64,000 nt of DNA from Toxorhynchites rutilus septentrionalis (taxonomy: Eukaryota; Arthropoda; Insecta; Diptera; Culicidae). The DNA lies in the NCBI RefSeq assembly GCF_029784135.1, contig NC_073746.1:16940416-17004415 (forward strand). Reading direction: 5' to 3'. Shown here in pieces: positions 10,336 to 20,625 of this stretch. A program made the position numbers and the translations under genes. The stretch's first letter is position 1. Each line of letters starts with the position of its first letter. Below the pieces are notes generated by a model. The model worked only from the letters and a program-made list of their open reading frames with translations. It was not told the origin of the DNA and did not search any database.

Positions 10336-11503
10336 CATAGACTCCAAATGTACTTGGGGGGCCCATATTAGGTATCTTAGTAAAAAATGTCAACAAAGAA
10401 TAAACTTTCTCCGTACATTTACCGGCACCTGGTGGGGAGCCCATCCCGAAGATCTTATAATGTTGTATCGAACAACTATTCTCTCAGTGATGGAGTATGG
10501 CAGTTTCTGTTTTCAATCAGCTGCCAAAACACACCTCATTAAACTCGAACGAATTCAGTATCTTTGTTTCCGTATTGCGTTGGGATGTATGCCCTCAACG
10601 CATACCATGAGTCTCGAGGTTTTGGCAGGCCTACTCCCACTAAAAGATCGCTTCAATTTATTATCTCTTCGGTTCTTCATCCGGTGTAAGGTCATGAACC
10701 CATTGGTGATCGGAAATTTTGAGCAGCTGATCGAGCTAAATTTTCACTCCGGATTCATGAGTTCATATCATGAATTCATCTCCATGCAGGTTGATCCTTC
10801 TTCGTATATTCCCAACCGTGTTTGTTTCCCTGACTACATCAATTCCTCTGTGCATTTTGATCTGTCCATGAAGCAAGATATCCATGGATATTCAGATTAT
10901 CAACGATCGAGGATCGCACCAACGATCTTCGATTCAAAGTATGGGGGTATCAATTGTGATAATATGTACTTTACTGATGGGTCCTCTATGATTGAGTCCG
11001 CAGGATTTGGAGTGTTCAACGAAATTTTTAGCACCTCACACAGTCTTCAGAATCCTTGCTCAGTGTATATTGCTGAATTGGCAGCGATATACTGGGCGCT
11101 GGGCAGCGTCGCCTCACGACCTGTTGAACACTATTACATTGTAACGGATAGTCTTAGCTCTGTCGAAGCTATCCGTTCAGTGAGGCCGGAAAAGCACTCG
11201 CCGTACTTCCTTGAGAGAATACGAGAAATTTTGAGTGCTTTATCCAGACGCTGTTATGTCATTACCTTTGTCTGGGTCCCTTCTCATTGCTCAATTCCGG
11301 GTAATGAGAGGGCTGACTCATTAGCAAAGGTAGGTGCAATTGAAGGCGATATTTATCAGCGTCAAATCGCCTTCAATGAATTTTATTCTTTAGTCCGCAA
11401 AAATACCATAGTTAACTGGCAACGCAAATGGAACGTTTTCTTAGGTTTCACTCGATTATCCCTAAGGTTAGCCTCAAACCGTGGTTCAAAAGTCTGGACT
11501 TGA
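10304..11503 (+). pseudogene. Chimeric 399-codon frame: T-rich DNA fused to LINE RNase H region
   Basis: An ATG in the T-rich end of copy 1 (10304) opens a frame that crosses the duplication junction at 10336-10339 and enters LINE ORF2 in the correct register (DSKCTWGAHIRYL...). It continues through the connector and RNase H (TDGSS, YIAELAA, VTDSLSS, GNERADSLAK) until the same frame change as copy 1, near 11436. It therefore bypasses the frameshift at 5243. The first about 12 residues are hydrophobic and come from non-LINE sequence. Nothing suggests that it is expressed; it is a by-product of the duplication, though it is the longest open frame in the window. Confidence 0.8.
10336..10339. other. 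Duplication junction with 4-bp filler
   Basis: Copy 1 ends ...ctacataca (10335), as copy 2 does at 15494. Copy 2 begins gactccaaatg (10340), as copy 1 does at 5249. The intervening cata matches neither parent continuation but repeats the adjacent cata of tacata. Short, locally templated filler is typical of end-joining repair. Confidence 0.85.
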
Positions 11504-11805
11504 GTCGGGACTTTATTCGCACCTTCTCCCGACTCATGTCCAATCACTGTTCGTTAGATGCGCTTCTCTTTCGTTTCAATCTTGCCAGCAACAATCTCTG
11601 CGTCTGTGGTCAAGGTTATCACGACATCGAGCATGTTGTTTGGTCGTGCGAGGTGTATCTTGTCGCCAGATCGAATTTAGAAAACTCCCTTCGGGCCCGA
11701 GGAAGACAGCCCAATGTGCCGGTGAGAGATGTGTTGGCTCGGTTAGACCTTGATTACATGACCCAAATATATGTTTTCCTTAAAGCTATCGATCTTCGTG
11801 TGTGA
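11428..11805 (+). pseudogene. LINE ORF2 C-terminus with Cys/His motif, copy 2
   Basis: This repeats the 6337-6714 frame exactly in protein sequence, including CVCGQGYHDIEHVVWSC. It carries the same upstream frameshift, so the lesion predates the tandem duplication. Confidence 0.8.
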
Positions 11806-12156
11806 TTGTACCTATGTCCTTATACCCTCCTTTTCATCCATTGCGAGCGATTGGCCCCCTTGGTATAAACAGCAAAATAAGTTGAAATGTAAATATACAA
11901 TAGATATACGAATAGATTTAAGAATCGAGTGTGATCATCAACATTGTAACAATTCCCTTATATCCCATCCCTTTCCTGAAAGAATATGTCACCCTCTAAA
12001 CTCGAGTAAACCGCGAGTAATCGGTTTTCCACCTTACTAACCATAGTGTTAGGAAAATTATTTATGTATAGTTTTAAAACATATATTTAAGAATTCGGCT
12101 CCTTTAAACTAATGTAACTGAGCCTGTAAAAATAAACGATTTATATAAAAAAAAAA
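11806..12156 (+). other. LINE 3' UTR and polyA tail, copy 2
   Basis: Same as 6715-7067 but with a polyA run two bases shorter. That change moves the inter-copy offset from 5091 to 5089. The target-site-like atatatgggttt follows at about 12157. Confidence 0.8.
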
Positions 12157-12312
12157 ATATATGGGTTTATTAACGGAGGGTGGCTTATTAATTTTGCTCA
12201 TTAATGCAATTCATGCTCTCATCATAGACTCGATTCAATCGTCACTCACAGCCAGGATAATAGTTGGGGAAAGAATATTCCATTGTTATTGCGTGGAATT
12301 CAAAACTCAATA

Positions 12313-12700
12313 TTATCCGGTTTGGGGCAAATAAGCACCGTTTTGTTGTAAATTCAAAGGCCATTTCAAAGGTAGCTTCATAATGCCTCTCCCATAGAAT
12401 TCTAGGTCCTTTTTGACGAAAAACTCTATTAATTGATTTTTACAATCTTCTCTTGATTCCAATTTTTTATCACTTTGGAAGTTTTGCAATGCGAGAAAAA
12501 GGTGGTAATCGCTTGGTGCCAGGTCCGAAATATATGGTGAATGCATTAAAACATCCCAATCAAGCTCTCGAAGTTGTGTGGCCTTGCGTTGTCCTGATGG
12601 AACACAACACCTCTTCTGTTGGTCAATTCTGGACGTTTCTGGTTAATCGCTAGCTTCAAACGGTCCATATGTTGACAGTAGAGAACCGGAGTGTGTTTAG
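12313..12700 (-). pseudogene. mariner transposase C-terminal fragment, copy 2
   Basis: Duplicate of 7224-7611: VVFHQDNARPH upstream and ISDLAPSDYHLF downstream on the minus strand, with the same frameshift between. One substitution is visible just 5' of it (near 12676, a to g relative to copy 1). Confidence 0.88.
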
Positions 12701-13194
12701 TGTGTTGCGCTTAAAAAATAAAAAAAAAAATTAAAAATTAACAGTAAAATACGCGCAATTTCATTCTTCTATTATAATTTTTGTTTTTTTAAAGTATTGT
12801 TAAAGTATCCTGAACTTGAAATTGTATGAACGATAATATTACGCGAAATATCGATCACTACAGCCAGCTACCGAGAAAATAATGGATTACTTTTTCCCCA
12901 ATCTAGTACTATGCAGCACTTTTCGCAGAACAGCAACAAAAAATGCAAACCGAATCGGTATTATGGTCGCTGGAATAGCATCAGTTTTCAACCGTAGAAC
13001 ACAACGTCGTTAAATATCTTCTTCATGTACGGCTCAAAACCTAACCTGCTGCTCTTTGATGCTACTTTTAACCAGGAAATAATGCTTGAATTTGCGAAAA
13101 TTGGATGATCGATCAGAAAAAAAATCATCAATGATTCCCAAAACACACCGTACAAGTTCGTACAAGCTTTCTCGAAAAATAAATAAATAATGAA

Positions 13195-13490
13195 TCTATA
13201 TAAATAAAAACAGAACGTCAAATGTGTTGCTAAGCGCAAAAATCGAGGAAGGGATCGTCTTTATTATAATGTGTTCGTCTCTACCCGTAGGTCAATCTTA
13301 CGACGAGAAAAAAAATGGGTGAAATTTTTGGAAAACTTTGCAGGAAAGTGGAAAAATTTAATTCTCATTTGTACAACAAAGACATCGTGCTAGGCATTGT
13401 TAGTCCTATTAAAATTTCCATTGAGGAAATTGATCTTTGTGTTGACTTTGTGTTGAAAGAATCTTGAACGAGCTTTTGTTATTAATAATA
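13195..13490 (+). mobile_element. Possible Helitron-like 5' end, copy 2
   Basis: Duplicate of 8106-8400, with tctatataaataaaa at 13195. A single substitution near 13476 distinguishes it from copy 1. Confidence 0.38.
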
Positions 13491-14152
13491 ATATTATTAT
13501 ATTGATTTTATAATAATAGGTCACTTTCCGGTAGAAGCTTAGAAAAATTATTGAAAGACTACGTGTTCTACGCATTCAAATAACATCACGTCAGAATTTT
13601 CATTTCATTTTTAATAATTTGAAACTTTTTTTGGGCTCACCGATCTGAAAGCGCTATGAGCTCCATACCACCTTAGATGTCAAAACTTTACATTCGTCGT
13701 AAAAATTAAATTGCAGAATTTTCAGATTACAACGATCGCTTAGTAAGAAAGGTTCTTCGAGAATTTCGTTGAGTCTGGTTGGGCTGGTTGGACCCGTTAT
13801 AAATACCCATACACATTGAAACATTTGCAATAATATTTATCATGTATAAAACGTGACGCTTCCGGCACGTTTCGTGTTCCAATAATATAGAACCAATTTT
13901 ATTCTAACGCATATTTCATTCCCAGAAATTTTCCTCTGAGCAACGTGAGCGATCTGCACAGTACCAATCTTCAAATTGACTCAGGTTCAACAAATGGTGT
14001 TAACTAAATGAACATACAAACAGTGTCCAAAACCCTTCAAGCCATAACTAGATTTACTGTGAATATGAATCCGAGATGAATCATGAATCAACTGCAACTG
14101 CAACTGAGTCACAGATCCCGATTCTATGAGCTTTGTATGGTTTGATTTCAGT

Positions 14153-14371
14153 ATGATTGTAGTATTTTAGTATTTTAGTATTGTAGTATTTTATTATTCT
14201 AGTATTTTAGTATTTTAGTATTTTAGTATTTTAGTATTTTAGTATTTTAGTATTTTAGTATTTTAGTATTTTAGTATTTTAGTATTTTAGTATTTTAGTA
14301 TTTTAGTATTTTAGAATTTTAGTATTTTAGTATTTTAGAATTTTAGTATTTTAGTATTTTAGTATTTTAGT
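14153..14371 (+). repeat. 8-bp satellite (agtatttt)n, copy 2
   Basis: Same octamer as at 9061-9316 but with fewer units. The interspersed variants (gaatttt, gtactttt) are in the same relative order at the right end, so the two arrays share an origin and differ by loss or gain of central units. Confidence 0.92.
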
Positions 14372-14509
14372 ACTTTTATAATATATAAATTTTATTAATT
14401 ATATTAATTCGGGTAGCTGCCACCATGTGCACTAAGTTTAAAAAATCGGGGAGGGTCGTAGCGGGATTTAGCGTAGAATTGCTCTATTTACAATTTTTTT
14501 AGATTTTTG

Positions 14510-16680
14510 GAGTTTTTCACATTTAAATTTTGGATTTTCTAAAAAAAAAATTTAGATTTACCGCTGATTTTTAGTATTTTTTGAGTTTTGAATATTTGAA
14601 TCGTTGAAATTTCAGATTTCTTGTTGTTTTGTGTTTTTTTTTATTTATTTGGATTTTCATACTATTAAATTTATGGAGAATTTTTGAATTTTTGTTTAAT
14701 TTATTGGATATTTATATTTTGGGTTTTGGATGTTTTGTTTTTTAGATTTTTTTTTTATTTTTTGATTTTTATTTCAGATTTTTGAAGTTTTCTATTTTCG
14801 TATTTCGCGCGTGACCGTACGTCGTTATTGACCATTTTAAGTTCGAGTCACCGAAACTTGCGCAATGAGAATGGTATGCTACCCCCAAGCGTCATCCAGT
14901 GTGTTCTTAGTGCATTTTTGCTGGTTCAGCAGGTCAATCACGGAGAGCAACAATTTATAGAAATAGATTTTTAGATTTTTGGAATTTTAAATTTTTGAAT
15001 CAGAACAATTTTTTTTGATTTTTTGATTTTCTAAATGTAGATTTTAGGACCTTTCAATAAATTTTAGACTTTTGGTTTTTTTTTCAATTTTTGGATCTAC
15101 AGCTTTTTGAATTTTTGCCATTTTCTGTTCTTGGATTTTTGGCTCTTAGATTTTCGACTCTTAGATTTTCGGAGTTTTTCTGATTTATCAAATAATTTTA
15201 GTTTTTTTTGGAGTTCAAATTTTTATATTTTTGACTTTAAGCGTTTTACGAGAATTAGTTACAGATTTGGATTTCTGGATTTTAAGATTATTCGATTTTC
15301 CCCATTTAAATTTTGAGATTTCCGGAGTACCTAGGCTTTTTCAACTTTTAGATTTTCGGATTTCTGATTTTTTTAAAATTTTAGATTTTAAATTTTTGGG
15401 ATTTTTTGGACACAGTTGGACTTATATGCGGCGCATTTTAGATTTTAGCCATTTTCGGGTTCTTTGTTGTTGTTTTTTTTATTTTCTACATACAGATTTT
15501 GAGATTTTCGTTAATTTTAATTTTTTTTTCTTTTACTTTTAGCTTTTCGGAATTTTCAATTTTTGGATTTTTGGATTCATTTCTTAGATTTCTTTCGATT
15601 TTTTTTTAACTTATTGAATTCTTCTTCTTGAATGGCGTTCACGTTACCTGTGGAACTTTTGCCGTCTCAACGTATGCATTAACTAGCGTCATTTAGTAAT
15701 ACTTAGTTGAGATTTCTTTAGCCAAATAACACGCCTTGAATGTATTACGAGGGGCAAGTTTTTTTTTAATTTTCGACTCTTGGATTCTCAAATTTGTCTT
15801 TCTTCTATATTTTTGGATTGACGGAATTTTGTGTTTTTTTTGTGTTACTATTACAATTCTCTAATCAACTGTTAGTAGGCCTCTAAAAGTGTTATTTGGA
15901 TTTTCAGATTTTTTTATTTTTGTATTACAGGTCGGACTCGATTATTTATAATCGCAATTTCACTTTCAACGTTAATTTTCGAATCCAATACATAATCGAA
16001 TCACAAAAAAGGTATTTTTCTATTAATGTTTGACATTCATACAATAATGAAAACATTGTTTTCTTGAGATTCGATTATGTATAGGATTTGAAAATAATTG
16101 TTGATAAAAAAGGTCGATTATATATAATCGAGTCCGACCTGTATCGGAATTTCCGGATGCTTGAAATTTTAGTATTTTTGTATGTTAAAATTTTATAATT
16201 TCTAGATTTTTGGATCTTCGTTTATTATTTTCTATTTTTCCAAATTTATGGATTTTTTTATTTTATTTATTTTGAATGTTTTAGATCTTGAAATTTTTTG
16301 AATTTCAATTTTCTTTTTGTAATTTAATATTTTTTGTTTGGTTTACTACTTTTAGATTTTTAAATTTCTGGAGTTCTTTGATTTTTTTTAAATTTTTAAA
16401 CTTTAAAATTTTTTGAATTTGAATTTTTAGACCTTTTATTCTTTAGTTTTTGGGTTTTAGAAATTTTTGGGTTTTCTGGCTCATTTGAATTTTTAGAATT
16501 ACTCAATCTTCAGAGTTTCGAATTTTTGTGTTTTTTATTTTCAGTTTCAATTTAAAAATTTTTGGAATTTTGAATTTTTGAATGTGTTGAATGTTGAATG
16601 TTTTGGTTTAAACATTTTGGTTAATTTTTTTTATTTTTTATCGATTTTTGAATTTCTTTACAAGGTTTTTTATTAGGTTT
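14510..16680. repeat. T-rich degenerate simple sequence (outside the MITE)
   Basis: A continuation of the T-rich ttttagatttttggattt texture through and past copy 2. There is an island of normal complexity at about 14805-14960 (matching the one in copy 1) and another at about 15630-15760. The frames at 15107-15316 and 15231-15542 (rich in F, L, D) are translations of the repeat, not genes. Confidence 0.7.
15928..16141. mobile_element. 214-bp pogo-type MITE
   Basis: It begins CAGGTCGGACTCGATTAT and ends with the inverted ATAATCGAGTCCGACCTG, with TA on both sides (15926-15927 and 16142-16143). The inner sequence is also partly palindromic (gattatgtattgg-like arms around 15985 and 16070). A CAG start and TA duplication are typical of the Tc1/mariner/pogo superfamily. 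It has no coding capacity, so it would be moved by a transposase encoded elsewhere. Related termini occur at 39353 and, more distantly, at 22231-22253. Confidence 0.88.
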
Positions 16681-18724
16681 ATAATTTTCCAACTCAAGGA
16701 TCAATTCCTCAATCACAATCGAAAAACGTTGACAGCACTCCATAATCATATCGGTTATCCTAAGATAATGATTCAAAGAAAGAAATTATATATTCTAGTT
16801 TCATTTGGGACGCGCTAGCACATAAAGTGTCCCTGAGTATCAGCAAAATTGCCTCCGGAATTCAAATCCACACTAAAGTAACTAGGTTCATCGGAACTGT
16901 CGGTTTTGTGTGTTGAACTCAACAATCCAGACCAAGAGAAATTTACCGACTGCGAGAGAATAGCTCTAGCTAATAGCTTTCCGCTGGGATTATCCCGGAT
17001 AAGGTAGTGTGCCCCGAATAAATCTTCTGTTTTGGGATATTTATTGAAAGCAATTTCTGCCCTCAGCAGAACCATGCTGGAATGCGGAACCGGCCCGTAA
17101 ACCGTTCTCTTTGCACATCACTCTACGTTCACGACAGTTTTACTAATGATGGTTATCATCTACTTTTCTCGACGTCAAAAATGGCATCAAATAGAAGGTT
17201 GTTAGCTTTCCTTCCGTTGCACCTTACCATCTCTCGGGAATTGAATATCGAAATCATTCTGCACAATAAATTCAAGGTGAGCGCTATGAGTGTTACACCT
17301 TTAGAGTATGAAAAACAAAAAATCCAACTCAGAGGGGATGGTGTGCATCGGGAACGGATGATATTCCACCCCTGCATATCCGGGGTGTGGTTTATTATTC
17401 AATAGTCAGGGAGCAGGAATCCATCCTCCTCACCGTCACCCTCATATCCGCAAATTTTCACGACCACTCGGGCAAGAAATTGTAAGAAAAACAAATCCCA
17501 GATTAGATTTCCCGTCGGAAGGATCTGAACATTTGCACACAGTCAGCCAAGATCCGAAGCGTTGGTATACTGACTTCGGCGTGTGATATACACAAAAAGA
17601 GCAGAAAAAAGCAGTCGGAGATTTGCGTCGTCGTCTCCATCTCCATCAGATGAATTTCCTTATCCCGTTTGTTGGCGATGGAAAAATAGTTTCCCTTCCG
17701 CAAAAAATGCAGGATAAATAGCGCTTCCAAGAGAGCGTGTATTACTCTCGTCAAGCATTCCAGGCTGAGGCTGAAAAAGTGCGAGCGATGATTTGTTGGC
17801 AGCAAAATCATAAATATTTACCGAGGCGTACAATCAAATATATTTACAAAAGAAATGATGCTCAGAGTTTAGTTAACGACTTTTTTCCCCGCGAAACAAA
17901 GTCCTGGTTGGATGCCTACATGAGGATAATGTATACAACAAGCAGTGGCCAGCCGACGTTCTGAATTTTCCTCCCTAATTTGATGAACGTTTTTGGTTTT
18001 TCATTCGCCTGGTGATAACACAATTATGGTAATTTGCTTTCGTTAGTTGGCGAAATCTTGTGCATGTGTGGTTTGGTTTGTTTTGTTCATTTTCGGGGAA
18101 AGAAAACATCGGCCTTGTTTTGTTGAAGGTTGTTTGGCGTGTGTTTTCCCCTGTGACCAGATCAAAAACCCACGATGAATATTCTACAAGATTCAATAGG
18201 AAGAGCTAACATTACCGTTCGACCGTAGCCAATATCTCACATCTGCAATATTTTTCCTTCGCCAACGCATAAACTTTGCCTTCGCCCGCGCGTTTTCGAG
18301 TTTTCTTTTTTCATTTTCTACGTCCGACCATCAGACAACTCCACCAGTGACAAAAAGTCGAAACTCTTCTCTCCATCCATCTTTATTGCTGGCTCGGACT
18401 ATGTTTTGTAGGGGACGAGGAAAAAAAAGCTAATAATGCCCAATTTTCCACCGTATTTAAATCGATACATTGCGAAGGCGCAAATTGCCAACCAACATTA
18501 CCCGAGAAGGATGGAAAGTCGGAACAGAACGCCAAAAGGTGCAAAAATATTCGTTCTCGCCCAAATACCCAAGCCTGAAAGTCTGTGCCCGAGAGAAAAA
18601 TATGAAAGAGAGAAAAAATGTGCGCTCGCAGAGTAGGGATGCCAGACTTGCGAGGATTTGTGAAGAAGCATGAACTTTTACGGATTTCAGTTTTTGAAGA
18701 ATTCACTAATCCCACCAAAATCAA
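16681..18724. other. Normal-complexity DNA without a recognisable gene
   Basis: About 2 kb of balanced-composition sequence after the T-rich block. Open frames at 16815-17075 (minus), 17082-17405 (plus) and 17503-17811 (minus) have no domain, signal peptide or clear codon bias. It may be intron or intergenic DNA of a host gene; I cannot tell which. No repeat unit was noticed. Confidence 0.45.
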
Positions 18725-20090
18725 AGTGTGATTCTGAATTCTAATCTGAATCTTAATTCCGATTCAAATCCAAACCCGAATCTGAATCTGAATCCAAATT
18801 CAAATCCGAATCAAAATATGAATCCAAATTTGAATCAAAATATGAATCCAAATTTGAATCAAAATCTGAATCCAAATTCGAATCAAAATCTGATTCTAAA
18901 TTTGAATCCAAATCCGAATCCTAATCTAAATCTGAACTTGAATTTAGGCCCAAATCCGAATCCACATCCAAATACGAATCAGAATTTAAATCCAACTTCA
19001 AATCCGAATCCTAGTCTTAATCTGCAACTGAATTCGAATTCGAATCTAAATCTAAATCCGAATTCAAATCTAAATCTGATTCTGAAATTGTAATCCTAAT
19101 TCTAATCTGCATCCTAGTCTAAATCTAAAACAGAATTCGAATCCAAATTCGAATACATCTATATTTGAATCTGAATCTACATAATCTGATTCTGATAGTG
19201 AAACTGAATTTGAGTTCGGAAACTGAATATATTCGGAATCTGAATATCAATCTGAATATTTATTCAAATTCTAATCAAAATCAAATCTGAATCCTAATGT
19301 GCACCTTAGTTCAGATACAAATCCAAATCCGAAACCAATCTTTATTTTAGTTTGAATCTGAAACTGAATTCGAATCGAAATCGAAATAGATCCGAATTCA
19401 CTTCTAAAACAAAATCGAAATCCAAATCTGAATCAGAAATCCTAATCCAAAAACACGAATAACACTAAACATGAATCCTAATCTGTATCACCTGCATCTA
19501 AGTCTTAATCTAAAACTGAATTCGAATCCAAATCCAAATAAGAATTTGAATCTGAATCTGAAATCCAAATAAACGTCCAAATCAGAATCCTAGTCTTAAT
19601 CCTATCCTGATTTTGAACTTGAATTTAAATCTGAATCCGAATCTGAATTTTAATTCGCATTCATAACCAAATCCAAATTCAGTCGAATCCGAAATCCAAA
19701 TCTGAATCTGTATCTGTATTGAATTCGAAATCACATCCTTGTTTTGGAAACCGTAATCTTAATCTGAATCTGAAATCCGTATCCACATCCAAATCTAAAT
19801 CCGAATCAAAATCTGAATCCCAAAATCTAAATCCAAATCTGAATTTAAAACTGCCAAATCTGAATCTGAGTCTGAATGAGAATCTGAAACTAAATTCAAA
19901 TACACGTTCAAATCCGATTTCAAATTCAAATGCTAATCCTAAGTCCCAAATGAAGAAGTCAAAAGAATAAAAATGTTAAATTTGGATATGAGGTGTGCCT
20001 ACGGAATTTGCATTTGTAACTTGGATTTGAATCTGAATCCGGACTCGGTCATAAGAAATCTAAATCCGAGAACTGATTCTCTAAATCTCT
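18725..20090 (+). repeat. Degenerate hexanucleotide repeat (AATCYR-like)
   Basis: A field of more than 1 kb of hexamers such as aatctg, aatccg, aatcca and aattcg, densest at 18725-19135 and 19680-19960 and more diverged between and after. Translation of frame +2 at 18728-19093 gives N-x-N-x peptides (NLNLNPNSNPNQN...), and other frames give SKSESKSES. These are products of the repeat. The six-base period preserves frames, so long open stretches arise without selection. Confidence 0.9.
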
Positions 20091-20113
20091 GATCAGTCTT
20101 TAGAATCCATATA

Positions 20114-20260
20114 TTGGGTTGGGGAAAAAGAAATGTCGTATATTGTCAAAATATGGCAACACTTAAACATATCTTGTGTTGTACTTATCGCATCGGGTCA
20201 TACTATACGGCTATTTAAAGACGACAAACTGTGCTACAAGTGTCGTTTTGACATTGTTGT
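20114..20260 (+). mobile_element. mariner 5' terminal region
   Basis: TA (20112-20113) is followed by ttgggttggggaaaaagaaa, which fits a mariner terminal inverted repeat, and about 150 bp of untranslated leader before the transposase. The matching right terminus was not found: the element is cut off at about 22230 by a junction with another transposon end. Confidence 0.65.
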
Positions 20261-20298
20261 GATTGTCCTTTTCAGTCTCAAGTTATAGCTCGTCAAAG

Positions 20299-20619
20299 AT
20301 GGAGTCCACCAAGCAAGAAATTTGCCACATTTTACGTTTTTACTACCGAGGTAAAACTGCAACGAAGGCGACCGAAAAAAATAGTGTAGTTTATGGACCC
20401 GATACTGTAACGATTCGCACAGCACAGCGTTGGTTTGATCGATTTCGTTCTGGTGTAGTGGCTGTCGAAGAAACACCCCGTACTGGTAGGCCGTCGTGGA
20501 AACCGATAAAATCGTTGAAATCAACCAAGTAGACCAGCATATGAGCACTCCCTCGATTGGCCAGGAACTGGGTATAGACCATAAAACCGTTTGGAACCAT
20601 TTGCAGAAGATTGGATTCC
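20299..20619 (+). pseudogene. mariner transposase N-terminal half (frameshifted, then interrupted)
   Basis: From the likely start MESTKQEICHILRFYY (20299) it encodes the first helix-turn-helix region up to YGPDTVTIRTAQRWFDRF and RSGVVAVEETPRTGRP. Near 20495 the frame shifts and continues DKIVEINQVDQHMSTPSIG and HKTVWNHLQKIGF, the second DNA-binding helix-turn-helix. Coding then stops at an A run where a 1.2-kb element is inserted (20626-21840). It is clearly related to, but distinct from, the mariner at 49419-50699. Non-functional. Confidence 0.88.
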
Positions 20620-20625
20620 AAAAAA

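Larger units (their letters stand above)
10340..15494. repeat. Tandem duplication, copy 2 (about 5.16 kb)
   Basis: This is the second unit of the direct repeat that starts at 5249. It holds the LINE 3' half (10340-12156), a target-site-like atatatgggttt after the polyA, the mariner fragment, the Helitron-like start, the octamer satellite and T-rich DNA in the same order. A block of about 99 bp at 15154-15256 is absent from copy 1; the octamer array is shorter here. The sequence continues beyond 15494 with T-rich DNA that is not duplicated. Confidence 0.93.

Noticed and set aside
15107..15542. Two frames rich in Phe, Leu and Asp
   Set aside because: Direct translation of the ttttagatttttggattt repeat.
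18728..19093. 121-codon Asn-rich frame, superficially like a low-complexity secreted protein
   Set aside because: Product of the hexanucleotide repeat; no start context, signal peptide or conserved ends.
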